Origin: Amylostereum areolatum
Lineage: Eukaryota > Basidiomycota > Agaricomycetes > Russulales > Stereaceae
Reading direction: 5' to 3'
NCBI GenBank assembly: GCA_012932865.1
Contig: SAXG01000019.1
Coordinates: 558,001-622,000 of the forward strand
Length of the DNA: 64,000 nucleotides
Numbering within the stretch: the first letter of the stretch is position 1; each line of letters opens with the position of its first letter. Below are positions 7,785 through 18,887 of the stretch, one piece after another. The notes beneath the pieces were generated by a model that saw only the letters and a list, made by a program, of their open reading frames with translations, did no database searches and was not told the DNA's origin. Made by a program: the position numbers and the translations under genes.

Positions 7785-10700
7785 CTAGCGACTCTCCTTC
7801 GCTTCTACTAAACTCATCCTCCCACTCAAACGGACGTGTGTGTCATAAGGGACAGGCTTGGTCAGAGCATCTGCCACTATATCCGCTGAAGGGGCATGAA
7901 CCAAGGAGACCAATCCATCATCGACACATTCCCGAATGTAATGCCAACGAATATCAATGTGCTTTAGACTTTTACCAGTGACAGGGTTTTGTGCGCTAAT
8001 AAGTGCGCCCCGGTTGTCACCATACAAGGTAAAAGGCACTTGACTCGGGTAGCCGATCTCTTGATAGAGGTTCCTGTACCAAGCTATCTGTTTTGCCGCT
8101 TCTGCCATTGCGACGTACTCCGCTTCATGGGTAGAATGGGAAATCGACTTCTGCTTCTTTGACATCCAGGCGATAGCGCCGCCAGAGTAGATGAAGACAT
8201 ATGCAGATGTCGAGTGACAATTATCCCTATTCTCCGCCCAATCCGCATCAGAGAAACCAAATAGCTTGTCCTTCACTTTGCCATTGTAGCAAATGCGATA
8301 GTCCTGTGTACTAACAATGTACCGCAGAACGTACTTCGCCACTTTCACATGAGCCAAAGTGGGGTTCGAGCTGAACTGTGCCAGCCGTGTGACCGCATAC
8401 GCAATGTCCGGACGAGATCCAATGGCAATGTACATAAGACTGCCAATGAGAGACTGGTAGTACGTCCTTGTGTGTGGGTCTGCGTCTTTGGTTGCCTTTT
8501 CAAGGACAATACCGGATGGCAGGGGAGTGTGAGCAGGGTTCGCTTCAGACATCTCGAAACAGGCAAGCATTTCTGCTATGTTCCACTTTTGATCTATCTC
8601 GATTGTCTTCTGCTTTCTGTCACGAATGATTCGAATCCCTAGGAAAGAAGACAATTCCCCTAGGTCCGTCATCTCAAACCGACTAGCGATGGCACTTTTG
8701 ATGCGCTTGATTTCGCTAAGCGAGTTCCCCATTAACGCCATGTCGTCGACATACAGTATCAAAATGATGACTGTGTTCCCCTCCTGTCGACGATAGACGT
8801 ATAATCCCATATCCAAATAAGTACGGACGAAGCCCAACTCCTTTAGGAGTGCGTCAATTACTGCGTTCCACTACCTCGCAGCTTGTTTAAGACCATAGAT
8901 GGCCTTCAGTAGTAAGACGACTTTCTCCAGATGTGCAGGATCTACGAAACCTTCCGGTTGCTCCATGTAGATTTCTTCCTCCAGTTGCCCATGCAGGAAC
9001 GCCGACTTGACGTCCATGCCATGTATTTCCCAATCTTCTTGCGCGGCCAACGCAAGGCAGAAACGAATCATTTCGAACCGGGCAACGGGGCTGAAGGTTT
9101 CCGTGTAATCCTTGCCGTACTCCTGTTTGAAGCCTCTAGCGACCATGCGAGCACGAAATAGCGTGTCTGATTTACGCTTGAAGACCCATTTGCAAGTGAT
9201 AATGTTCGCATCCTTGGGTCTGTCCACCAATCTCCAAGTTCCCATTTTGTCTAGCGCATTTTTCTCATATTGACACGCTTCCCTCCACTGCACCGCTTCG
9301 CGCGATGCCATTGCTTCCCCAAAAGACTGTGGGTCAGGCGATGCTGCTGTATCCAGCAAAGCCGAAAGCGAAAGCATTCCTCCTATTACGTGACGACGAC
9401 CTCCTTGTCTGCCTATAGTCGCATCGACCTGGCTAGACCTCCCTGCACCGTGCACATTATCTGGATTATTGTAGCGCGGGTTCAAACCTGCACGATTCCA
9501 TTGCGGCCTTTGTTCAGGTGTGACAGGCTCATGCGAAGGTGGGGAGTAGTCTGCATGTGGGGGGTTTGCCAGAGCGTCGTGGCACCGACTAGTTTGAGGA
9601 GTTTGTGGGAGCAGTGTAACTCCTACTGCAGGAGTACGCAGTGGAGTTTGTGGTGGTGAAGGGGATGGAGAAAGAGTGGTGAGGTCAGAGATGACAGACT
9701 CCGTCTCCTTGACCTCTTCCTCTTCATGCTCGGACGGTGGGGTTTCAACTTCTTCCTCACCGCCGTCTTTCTTTTCTTCGTCTGCTGCAGGACCAGGATC
9801 GGCTTGAGTAGGTGTTGATGGTCGAGCGTGACGATGCTTCTCAGGAATTTCAACATCTGGAACTAAATCTTCCAGACGCACAACAGGTGGCGGCTGAACC
9901 GGAGCTGGCAAACTCAGTTTCGCCGGGAAAGAGTTTTCGTCAAAGTCTACCTCGCCGTAGGCAGCAATGACCATGGTTCTCTTTTCCTTTACCCACAACC
10001 AATACCCACTGGCACCGGGTTCATAGCCAATGAATGTCGCAGGGAATGTCTTTCCTTGTAGCTTGTGATGTTTGTCCTTGACTATGAATGCCTTAGCAGC
10101 GCAACCAAATACCCTACGGTACGTGACATTGGGAATATCCTTTCCCTTTGTCCAGCGCTCAAGCGGAGTGTGCCACTGTTGGATCCGAGTCGGTGTACGA
10201 TTATAGATGTGGACAGCAGCTTCGACTGCATACTGCCAGAATCCTAAGCTAAGGCCAGCGTGGTGAAGCGTAGCCATCGCCTTTTCAAGGATTGTACGAT
10301 TGAATCGTTCCGCTCGTCCATTGAGTTGTGGCATGTACGGCACAGACATGTGATGTTCTATTCCCAGTTCTTTGAACCAATCCTCGAGTTCCCGACTAGT
10401 GAACTCCCCTCCATAATCGGAGTGGAAGATTCTTATCTTTTTGCCCGTCTGATTTTCGGCCCACACTCTGAAGTGCTCGAACACTTTCACGAACTCACTT
10501 TTAGCCTTCAGATAGTAGATAGCACCAAAAGACAAACTATTGTTGAGGAACGTAGCCATATAGGTATTTCCTTGGATCGATTTTATACGCATGGGTCCTG
10601 CTAGGTCAGAATGAATCTTTCCTAACACCTGCGTAGCGTGTTTCTCTGAAACCGGGAATGTTTGACGTGTTGACTTTCCCATCTGACAACCATGGCAGTG

Positions 10701-10954
10701 ATCAGAGGGACGAGATGCTGGGTCAACGTGCACTCCTTTGACAACGTCTGGTGTTAACTTTGTGAGTGTACCATGAGAGACGTGTCCGAATTGTTGGTGC
10801 ATAATGTCCGCCGTAGCCATTTTGACCTTTTCCGCTTTTGCCGAGTTGACCATTACTGTGGGCGCAGGGTGTAACGTGATCCAGTATACATTTTCCTGCT
10901 TTGTGACGTGCCTCACAGTAGTGTCTCCCTTTGAAATGGTGCGTCTGCCAGACC
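7785..10954 (-). pseudogene. Ty1/copia polyprotein, 5'-truncated, one in-frame stop
   Basis: One minus-strand frame encodes, in order, an integrase zinc domain (H60, H68, C94, C97 counted from 10976), integrase core residues D124, D187 and E223 (FHSDYGGEF; GRAERFN), a proline/acidic linker, reverse transcriptase (KWVFKRK, ARGFKQ, DVKSAFLHG) and, past a single TAG at 8871-8873, the YVDD box (ILYVDDMALM) and copia RNase H (SDADWAEN) ending EAKESR. The integrase-before-RT order is copia-specific. The TAG replaces the Q normally found after the KQAAR motif, so it is a point nonsense mutation. Gag and protease are missing because the LTR at 10955 cuts the element. The first dozen codons of the long open frame come from that LTR. 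Inactive as it stands. Confidence 0.93.
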
Positions 10955-11463
10955 TGTTAAGGACGGTCCTTATCACGTGACAAGCGGCTCAGGCTACAGT
11001 ACTCTTGTGTATGAGAAGTGGGATCAGGTGATCCAGACGTCTCGGTTATAGGAAGGTTAAGGTCGGTAAGCGAAGCAGTAAGTCTTCACGGAAGACTTAG
11101 GCGAGCTTTCGACTTAGTTTGCGTTAGATTCTCTTTAGTATCTTTAAGAGGAGGTTCTATTTAGAACAGTCCTGTATTTACAAAGAGAACGAGCTGGGGA
11201 ATGGCTCGTTCGTTGAGCCTCCTTTTATAAGAAAGGAGGTCGAGTAAATATATGTACATTTGGTAATGGTCGTATCAAGTATCTACGGGGACATGACTGG
11301 GGCCCAGTGGTGGCTGTGTTGTTGAGACGGCGACGAACTGGGTCGCCGTCGTGGTTGCGTCGTTGGAACGGTTACGAGCTGGGGCACAGTCGTAATCCAT
11401 TGTTTAGCGACGTCCTTCCTATTAGGGCAACAGGAAATGGAATACGTTGATCGAGTTGTAACA
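10955..11463 (-). repeat. 3' LTR of the long family C element
   Basis: The 509-bp segment on the minus strand runs from TGTTACAACTCGATC to TCCTTAACA. It is about 41 bp longer than its partner because of an extra segment in U3. It joins copia sequence directly at 10954/10955. Confidence 0.9.
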
Positions 11464-11693
11464 CCAGCCCCCTCTCTAGAATTGACGTCCCGTTGATTCA
11501 TGAATTGGATTGCTTCCATGGAGATTTCTTGAACGGGTTCTCGATCACTTGCTCGACGCCATCGTTGGAGGAAGATAGATGACACGAGGAGGGTGAGGAT
11601 TGTGAGTCCTACGATCACGCTTAGGACGATAATGAGCGATCGAGGGGTGGTTGTAGTGAACATCGTAAGATCGGGTGATTGGGTGGGTTGCAT
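11283..11693 (-). CDS. One-pass membrane protein of the long family C element
   Basis: The 136-codon frame parallels the one at 4447-4818. A short polar N-terminus is followed by a long hydrophobic helix (SLIIVLSVIVGLTILTLLVS onward), then RWRRASDR and a polar tail that crosses the polypurine tract into the LTR. Conservation of the helix and of the downstream DREPVQEISMEAI-type segment between two diverged copies supports coding. The tail beyond the LTR border diverges completely between the copies, so only the first 75 or so residues are likely to matter. Confidence 0.6.
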   Translation of the reverse strand: MQPTQSPDLTMFTTTTPRSLIIVLSVIVGLTILTLLVSSIFLQRWRRASDREPVQEISMEAIQFMNQRDVNSREGAGVTTRSTYSISCCPNRKDVAKQWITTVPQLVTVPTTQPRRRPSSSPSQQHSHHWAPVMSP

Positions 11694-11768
11694 CGTGCTT
11701 CTAAGTTTTCTTTGTTTTGATGTTCACCCTTTTTATCCTTATCCGGAACCAGGCGATAGAATTCTATT

Positions 11769-12152
11769 CTACCGCTTCAGCAACACCTCTATTACTTTAA
11801 TATCCTCCCCATCTATCGTGGGAGACCCTAACCGATGCCCAATCCTAGCCGTTGTCGCGTGGTCCGGGTTTTTGAACCGGGGCCCATGTTTCCGGAAGAG
11901 CCCTTTGACACCGCATCTTCCCTTCAACTCTTGCATGGCTTCTTCGTTGAGGCTTCTCGGCCTCTTCATGGCGCGAGCAACGTCCGGACGGCTTAGGAGT
12001 TCTGTAACTCTCTTGAGGTGGAGAAGGAGTTCTTCGTGTTGTGGGTCGGGCGTGGGAGTGCACGAGAGGACGGGTGAGGGAGGAGGGGTGGCAGGGGGAG
12101 TGCAATCGATGGTGGAGAGGTTGCGCGAAGAGGAGGCGAGGGTAGAAGACAT
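11769..12152 (-). CDS. 127-aa accessory protein, long family C copy
   Basis: The intact 127-codon gene is collinear with 3991-4374 and has the same length. It shares the Ser/Thr/Pro-rich start, the LKRVTELL helix, the AMKRPRSL motif and the basic KGLFRKHGPRF segment. Two independent intact copies in otherwise decayed elements are the best evidence that this gene is functional for the element. Unknown family. Confidence 0.65.
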   Translation of the reverse strand: MSSTLASSSRNLSTIDCTPPATPPPSPVLSCTPTPDPQHEELLLHLKRVTELLSRPDVARAMKRPRSLNEEAMQELKGRCGVKGLFRKHGPRFKNPDHATTARIGHRLGSPTIDGEDIKVIEVLLKR

Positions 12153-12554
12153 ATTGGTTGTTTTGGGTGGTGCGAGTGGTTTTTTAGACGATGTCTGAGG
12201 ATGTTGTTGTCTTTGTGGCTTTCCCTTTTATCCTTATGATGCAGAGGGGCAGTGATGTAATCATTGCCGTCAATCGTAAGCGGGAATTTGTACATAATCA
12301 GACACTAGTCGTAAGCAAGCGACACTTCCAGCGCGTCATAGGGAGAATACCAAGCATTTCGCCTTCCTCATAGCGATAGGAATCTGTACAGTAGAGAAGT
12401 CCGAGGAAAATATGCGTGTGAATGAGGGCGCAGTCCGTGATCAGTCTGAGAAGTGTCGTAACAATGAATGCAAAGACGTGATGATGATGATGATGATGAT
12501 GAGGGAAAAGGGAAAGTCCGAGTGTGTATGATTGATAAAAGTTCGTCCGCGCGC
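12153..12554 (-). other. Spacer with hydrophobic ORF remnant and ATC/GAT microsatellite
   Basis: This is the counterpart of 3602-3990. It carries a (GAT)n run at about 12480-12502, read as a histidine stretch on the minus strand, and the hydrophobic segment LITDCALIHTHIFLGLLYC followed by YRYEEGE. No ATG start is evident in this copy. Confidence 0.35.
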
Positions 12555-14214
12555 TTACCAGGGTTCCGGCCAGTGATCCTTCGATTCCTCTGCTTCCTGC
12601 AGGTCCCAGTCTTCTTCTTTCCAGAAGAGATCGTCGACAGGCCAGGAGTGGTTGAAGCGCGAAGGGGGTTCCTGCTGAGTGCGGAGTACCGCGTCTTCCC
12701 AGTACAACCACTGTTCGGTGGCGTGTTGGGCGGCTTCATGCGTCAGGTTCTCACGTCGCGTGAGGAATCCCAGAAGCTGCCTGTGGGCGCGGGCGGTGGC
12801 GTCGGTACGTTGGAGGTGGGGGTGGGACAGTGTTCCTGGATCGTAACTGATATCCAGATGGTTCGGGCGAGGACGAGGAAGAGGAGTCCGTGATCGGAGA
12901 GGGTAGCAGGACCGTGATTGGGGGAAGCGAGGGGGATCGTTCTTGCGATGGGGACAATCTCGGCGGAGATGGCCTCGCTTGCCGCATTTCCAGCAGCGTT
13001 TCCGCGGCTTCACGGGAATCGCGTCCCACTTCTCTTGTGTCCATGTGGTCGGCTCGTTGTTCCATTGGTCCGAGGGATTCTCGGCTACTTCCTCTGTCTT
13101 GTTGTCCGTCGGACTGTCCGATTCTTCCGCCGAACTGTCTGACTCGTCCGTTGACTCGTACTCTCGTCTCCAGCATGCGCGGTTCTCCATCATTCCCTCG
13201 ATTATCTCCTGGAGTTTGTTGCAGTTCTCCATCGCCCGATGCATCGGGGAGGCCGGCGTCTCTGCTCCGCTTGAGCGGTCTTCCGTCGGGGTCGACAGGA
13301 TCATGTTTACGTCGCTGTGGGGTGATTCAGGGATCTTGGGCGATGGGATCTCTAGCGTGGTCGGGGTGTAAGCGTAGGAATGAGGCACGGCATGGGAGTG
13401 TTGTCAGCAGAAACTGGGAATGGAGTTGGCGGTCTAGGCATCGCTGACAGCGGAAAAGATGTTCCAGGTACCTGTCGCGGATTTTCCGTTGGGGGTCTTC
13501 CGGCGGGCTGTCGAAGGTCGGACACCAGGGGCTGTCCGGTAGTGTGCTTTCCAGGTACGCTGTTTCCAGCGACGGGAGGCTGGATGGGGTTAGTCTGGGT
13601 GAGTCCGGGGATGGGTAGGGACCCTGGGGGTGTGGGAGCGGTGACAGGTCGCGGAGGGGCATTAGGAAGGGACGGGGGTCTGGCGAGGGTGGATGTGATG
13701 GGATCGGGTCGAACAGTATAGGCCAGGGAGATGTGATATCCATGGAAGATGAGGTCGATGTCGGGGCCGTCGCGTGGCGACATATGGGGAACTCCGGCAG
13801 TTTCCATTCGTCTTCGGAGGATTTCTCCTTTGTAGGCGGCGTGGAAGGTGTGTCTTTCCCAGTTGAGCCAGTTGACCCTGTGTCCGACTTCAGTGAGGAA
13901 TCTTCGGAGTTCTGCGACATTGAGTATAGCCGCTGTGCTAGCTTCCGGAATTGTCGAATAAGTTTGACCTCCCGTTCCTCCATCTCGGTCGAGAGCGTTA
14001 GGTACCTCGAGTCTAGCTGAAGGAGTTCTCCGTTGAGCATCTTGATGTGATTCTCCAAGATGTTCTGAACGTCGGCCGACTCCTTCCTGAGATCATCGAT
14101 CCGTTCTCTGGCCTGCTCGAGCACTACTCCGGCTATCATGCGGGCTATCTGGCTTTCTAGTATCGGGGAATCGGGCGTCTGGACTTCCATTGCTCCGGGC
14201 CACAGGGATTGCAT
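12555..14214 (-). pseudogene. Coiled-coil/zinc-knuckle accessory protein, long copy (frameshift)
   Basis: ATG at 14214 starts the heptad-rich helix (EQARERIDDLRKESADVQ). The frame runs to about 13375, where a small deletion shifts it, and resumes from about 13388 to the TAA at 12555-12557. The second half contains the CCHC knuckle CWKCGKRGHLRRDC and the conserved C-terminus ending DHWPEPW. Combining both copies, the ancestral protein was about 570 residues. The gene follows the integrase gene, overlaps an 83-codon frame (14492-14241) and is overprinted by the second long frame starting at 14434. Upstream of integrase this element has a separate regular Gag with its own knuckle, so it has two CCHC proteins. 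Confidence 0.65.
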
Positions 14215-14434
14215 TAGCACCTGTGAGGAATCTGGGTGCTTTAGTCGGGGTTCCTCTGTGTGCTTCTAATCGGCTTACCCCTTGTTCTTCCGTCTGGTCC
14301 TGACCTAGACGGAGGAGGTACTGACTTAATTGCGAGGATTGCTGCCGATCGAGCGATGAAGCAGTCTCCGCAGAGGGCTCGTTCCTGTTGAGTGTGGTGT
14401 ACTTTGTTGCAGATGAGGCGGAGGCGGTCGACAT
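13352..14434 (-). pseudogene. Overprinted second frame, long copy
   Basis: This frame starts at an ATG (14434, MSTASASSATKYT), reads across the start of the coiled-coil gene in another register, and stays open to about 13352 except for one TGA at 14093-14095. It includes VAELRRFLTEVGHRVNWLNW and GPDIDLIFHGYHIS, closely matching the open frame at 1887-3413. A further piece in the same register is at 13176-12751. Only the ATG in this copy shows where the protein may begin. Confidence 0.4.
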
Positions 14435-14492
14435 TGCTGGGTGTGACGATTGGATTGGTAGAAGTGTTAGCTGTGTTTGGGGTGGTGGACAT
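14241..14492 (-). CDS. 83-codon ORF directly after integrase
   Basis: The frame starts MSTTPNTANTSTNP about 80 bases past the integrase stop. It contains a possible metal-binding pattern (C, HH, then CGDC over about 20 residues) and a basic C-terminus. The deletion derivative lacks this region, so there is no second copy in the window to test it. Coding status uncertain. Confidence 0.3.
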   Translation of the reverse strand: MSTTPNTANTSTNPIVTPSNVDRLRLICNKVHHTQQERALCGDCFIARSAAILAIKSVPPPSRSGPDGRTRGKPIRSTQRNPD

Positions 14493-14571
14493 TGGTGATC
14501 TGTCTTGTTGAACCCATAGGGTTTTTATCCCCTCCTCGTTGGCAGTGCATTCGCCTGAATGGTGTTGATTC

Positions 14572-17500
14572 TCACCAGTGTTTTACTTTTATCTTGCGTT
14601 TCTTTCGTCTTGCTGGCCTTCGCTCTTGCTGTGTTACAGTGATCTTGTCACGATCAGTAGATTCTGTGTTGGTATCTCTGACTGGCTGTGGTAGCAACCT
14701 CGGTGCCTTAGGGTTATTCCGGTGGAACTCTGCAATCGCAGTTTTTGATCCTTCGAGATTAGATGCGGGTTCCCATGTGTTACCGGAGTCTGGGTAGCCT
14801 TTCCATTTTACGAAGTAATGTAATGGTTCGGAATACCTTTTGTCTAGTTTAGAGGCTATTATTGTTTCTACTTCATAGAGTTCCTCATCGTTTACTAGTT
14901 CCGGAGGTGGTTTTTCATAAGCTTCGCCATATTGCTCTGTCTCTTTGAATGGAATTAACAGTGCTGCATGAAATACTGGGTGTATTTTCCATTTCGTTGG
15001 TAGTTCCAAGCGATAGGTTACTGGTCCTATAACTTCTTCAATTTTGAATGGGCCGAACTGTTTTGGTGCTAGCTTGGTTTTCGGGGATACCGTGTTAAGA
15101 TTTTTTCCATCTAACCATACTTGGTCGCCCTGTTTGAGTTGATCTCGTAGTGTGAACGTTTGATCATGCTGCATTTTCATCAATTTAGCAGCTATTTCCA
15201 GACTTGCTTCTGCATTGGCCCATGCGTCCTTAAAGTTCTTTATTCTTTCTTCCACCGTCGGTATTCGCGGATCGGTTGGTATTGTTGGGTTGAAAACTGG
15301 TTGGTGTCCATGTAGGAGTTCAAATGGGGAAGTTTTCGTAGCTGAATGTTGTCGTATGTTGTGTGCGAATTCTGATTTTGGTAAAAGTTTTGCCCAATTC
15401 GTTTGATCTCTGTTGCAAAATGCTCGAAGATATTGTTCTAATTCTTGATTCACCCTTTCTGTCTTGCCATCTGTTTGGGGATGATACGCTGTACTGAGCG
15501 ATGAGATAATTCCAAGACTTTCGCAGATGGATTGGAATACTTTGGACGCGAATTGAGGACCTCTGTTGTCAGAAACGCAGTTTATGAGACCGATGGAACC
15601 GCCTAAGTCGCGACGATGGGAGGAGCGAGAGAGAATAGATGGATTCGAGAGTGTCGAGCCTAGGGTAGTGCAACGTGTGCTACAGTACCGTATGACGAGA
15701 TGGACAGTCTAAGGAAAAGGGAAAAGGGATACTGTCCTTATATACAAGTGGGAACGATGGTGCGATGCGATGCGATAGTGGTGCGAGCAGGGGGAACAAT
15801 AAGAAAGGAGTCATGGGGAGGAGGACGGAAGTCCGGAGCAATGATGTCATAGATAAGGATGCGGAACCCCGTTCGGAAGTCCGGGCAATGACATCATTGG
15901 AGCATGTGATGCGAAGGAAAGTCATGTGCCGTGACGCGTCGTGTGTACAAGGTCTGCAAACGAAGAAAGAAATGGAGCAATCCGTGACATCTGTCTGATA
16001 TCATTCTTTTCCATAGTCCGAATCGTCTGTAGACGTTGTTGATCAGAAGATCAGCTGTCTCTTCTGCGTTGATCGTCTTTAGGCACAGTGTGAATACTGC
16101 GGTTTTGGTGAACCTGTCGACGACTACGTTGATCGAATCAAATCCATTGGAGATCGGAAGATCTGTGATGAAGTCTGATGTGATTGTTTCCCATGGTCGT
16201 TCCGGTATTTCCGTAGGTTGTAATGGATGTTTTGCCGGATGCATGACATTCTTTGTTGACTGGCATACGGGACATCCTTGAACATAGCCTTTTACAAAGG
16301 AAATCATCTTTGGCCACCAAAAGTTTCTTTGTACCAATTCTAGGGTTTTCATTTCTCCTGGATGTCCAATCGTTTGGAGATCATGATGTGATCTTAGGAT
16401 CATACGTCGAAGCTCGAGATTCTGTGGTACGTAGATCTTTCCTTTTCTGATGATCAAATTGTTCTCAAAGTTCCAATCTTCGATTCCTTTTGCAAGGGTA
16501 CGTGGTCCCGATCTTTTGATCGTATCTAGCGCTGTCCAGACTTCATCATCTAGGTGTGAGAAGTTCCTTAGTTCTTTGAGAATCTCTTTATCTCCGATTG
16601 CTTCGACTGTTCCTCTTCCGGTGGCTCTAGCCTTGAATATTGAAGGATGGAGTAGGATTTGTTCGTTGTTGTCTGGAATGTCTTCTTTATGATCTGATCT
16701 TCTAGAAAGTCCATCCGCTTTATTTGTACTTCCTGGTTTGTGCACCAGGGTGTAGTTGAAGCGGGACAGATATAAGCTCCATCGTGCTTGTCGTCGATTA
16801 AGTTTCTGAGCTGTTGTAAAATATTCTAGATTTTTATGATCTGTCCAGATTTCGATCTTGTAGTTTGCTCCTTCTAGATAGTGTCGCCAGTGCTCTAGGG
16901 CTTTTACTACTCCTAAAAGTTCTTTGTCGTATATCTCGTAATTCTGTTCCGCGGGTGATAGTGATTTGGACAGGTACGCGACCGGGTGCCATCTTTCGGT
17001 TTCATCTGGTTGTGATAGGATAGCTCCGTACGCGAAGTTGGAGGTGTCGCTTTCTATACGGAATGGTTTGTTTTCGTCAGGCATGATCAAGACTGGGGAC
17101 GACGTGAATTCGTGTTTCAGTCTGTTGAAGGTATTTTCACATTCGGTCGTCCAGTTCCAGTCATGGTCCTTCTTTGTAAGTTGGAATAGTGGTCTTGCGA
17201 TTTTAGAATAGTCTTTGATGAAGCGTCGATAGAAATTTCCAAATCCGAGGAATGATTGAACTTCTTTTACTTTTCTCGGTGTAGGCCATTCGGATAGTCC
17301 TTGAACTTTGATCGGGTCTATCCGTACCTTGTTATGCGTGATTATCACGCCTAGGTATTTGACTGATGATTGTTCGAAGAAGCACTTTTCTGGTTTCAGG
17401 AAACAGGTCGTTCTGTTCTAGAATTTGAAGAGCTTCTTTCATCAGTTGTCTGTGTTCATCGAGTGTTTCTGTGAATATTAATATGTTGTCCATGTATACC

Positions 17501-18825
17501 ACTACCTTTCCTGTGTCTATTAACTCCTTGAACAGTGCGTTCATCATTGCTTGGAATGTTGCGGGCGAGTTGGTTAGTCCGAAGAACATTACCATTGGTT
17601 CGAACAGGCCCCTGTTTGTTTTGAACGCAGCTTTCCATTGATCTCCTTCTTTGATTCGAACATTGTTGTATCCCCATCGGAGATCGAGCTTTGAGAAGAT
17701 CTTAGCGCCTTTTAATTTGTCGATGAGATCTGAGATGAGCGCGATCGGGTATTCATTTTTTACTGTGATGGAGTTGAGATAGCGATAGTCTTGTACTGGT
17801 CGAAGAGATCCATCTTTCTTCTTGATAAAAAAGAAGGGCGATGATATTTCTGATTTTGATTCTCGGATGTATCCTTTTCGTAGATGTTCGTCTACAAATG
17901 TGTCCAGTTCCTTTCGTTCTGGTACTGTCATTGGATACAGTTTACAATTCCGAGGTTTCCATCCTTCGGTCAGGTCTATCACGTGATTCCAAGGTCTACT
18001 GATTGGAAAGCATTCCGACGCTTTCTTTTTGAATACCTTTTGATACTGTTTGTAACTGGGCGGAATCATCTCATCGAGTGTCTTCTTCTTCTCTCCTATG
18101 GCCGCTCTTTCTGCGAGTTCTTGTGCCTTAGTTGCTCTTGCTGTTATCCAGGTATTGGTTTCGCTTGTTTCTTCTGCAACTGGTATTGTTTCTATGTTAG
18201 CTTTCCCGTAGAATGTTCTGATTGTCTTGATCTCGATGAGATTGGAATCGAATTCGGGATCTTCTTGTTCTTCTATTGTTGCGTGATGGTTTGCCTTCTG
18301 TTCTTCGAACGATTGTGGAAACGGTTTGTCTTTTCCTTGGACGGTCATTGTTTTACTTGTAGTGGAGCACGTACCTGGATATGTTTGTAGTGTAATCTGT
18401 CTCTTTCTCCAATCAATGTTAGGATTGTGTTTTTTGAGCCAAGGGGTTCCTAAGATTACTTCGTCTCCTCCCAGGGCTGTGACGAATAATCCTAAATTTT
18501 CGTGGTGAACTTCTCCGTTGATCCCCTTCATTGTCATCGGAAGGTATACTTTCTGTTTGATCTCTCCCAGAGTGTTTCAAGATCCATCAACATTGTATAT
18601 TGGTATCGGCTTCTTGAGCTGGATTAGATTCATCTTGTGTTTTCGTACGAAATCTGGATGGATCAGGGTGCTACTTGCTCCGCTATCTAGTAGCGCTTTT
18701 GCTGCGGCTTTACGGAACTTTCCATGAAACATAACAGGTATATGAATTGATAGAGCGTGTGTTGCTCCGTCTTGGTATGACCTTATATACACTGTTCTAT
18801 TTACGTCATCTTCTGTTTCCTGCAC
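14572..18825 (-). pseudogene. Family C pol: protease, RT, RNase H, integrase, chromodomain (broken)
   Basis: Protease with the active site LLDSGASST starts near 18825; a TGA at 18577-18579 interrupts it. RT follows (SPFFFIKKKDGSLRPVQDY; polymerase box VVYMDN, where the second catalytic D is N). A frameshift near 17397 separates it from RNase H (YDKELLGVVKALEHWRHY) and integrase (HPGEMKTLELVQRNFWWP; C..C; ITSDFITDLP). The integrase core is cut by a solo LTR (15567-15989) and resumes at 15566 with the DNRGPQF and HPQTDGKTERVNQE region. The C-terminus (15453-14572) ends in a chromodomain (HYFVKWKGYPDSGNTWEPAS) and a basic tail, which marks the chromovirus clade. Family relationship is certain; the enzyme is inactive. 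Confidence 0.93.
15567..15989 (-). mobile_element. Solo LTR of family A in integrase, with TSD TCTGT
   Basis: The 423-bp LTR on the minus strand runs from TGTCACGGATTGCTCC to TTTCTGACA. It is flanked by a perfect 5-bp duplication TCTGT (15562-15566 and 15990-15994). It matches the LTRs at 43120-43524 and 51626-51959, and it is the only complete copy in the window with both ends and a duplication. Confidence 0.95.
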
Positions 18826-18887
18826 AGGAGATTGACTTGAAAATTTTATTGTCTGTGTCCTTTCAACAGCCGTGTTTGAAGGATGAT

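Noticed and set aside
12480..12502. His-rich tag-like domain
   Set aside because: It is a GAT microsatellite present in one copy only and absent from the other family C copy.
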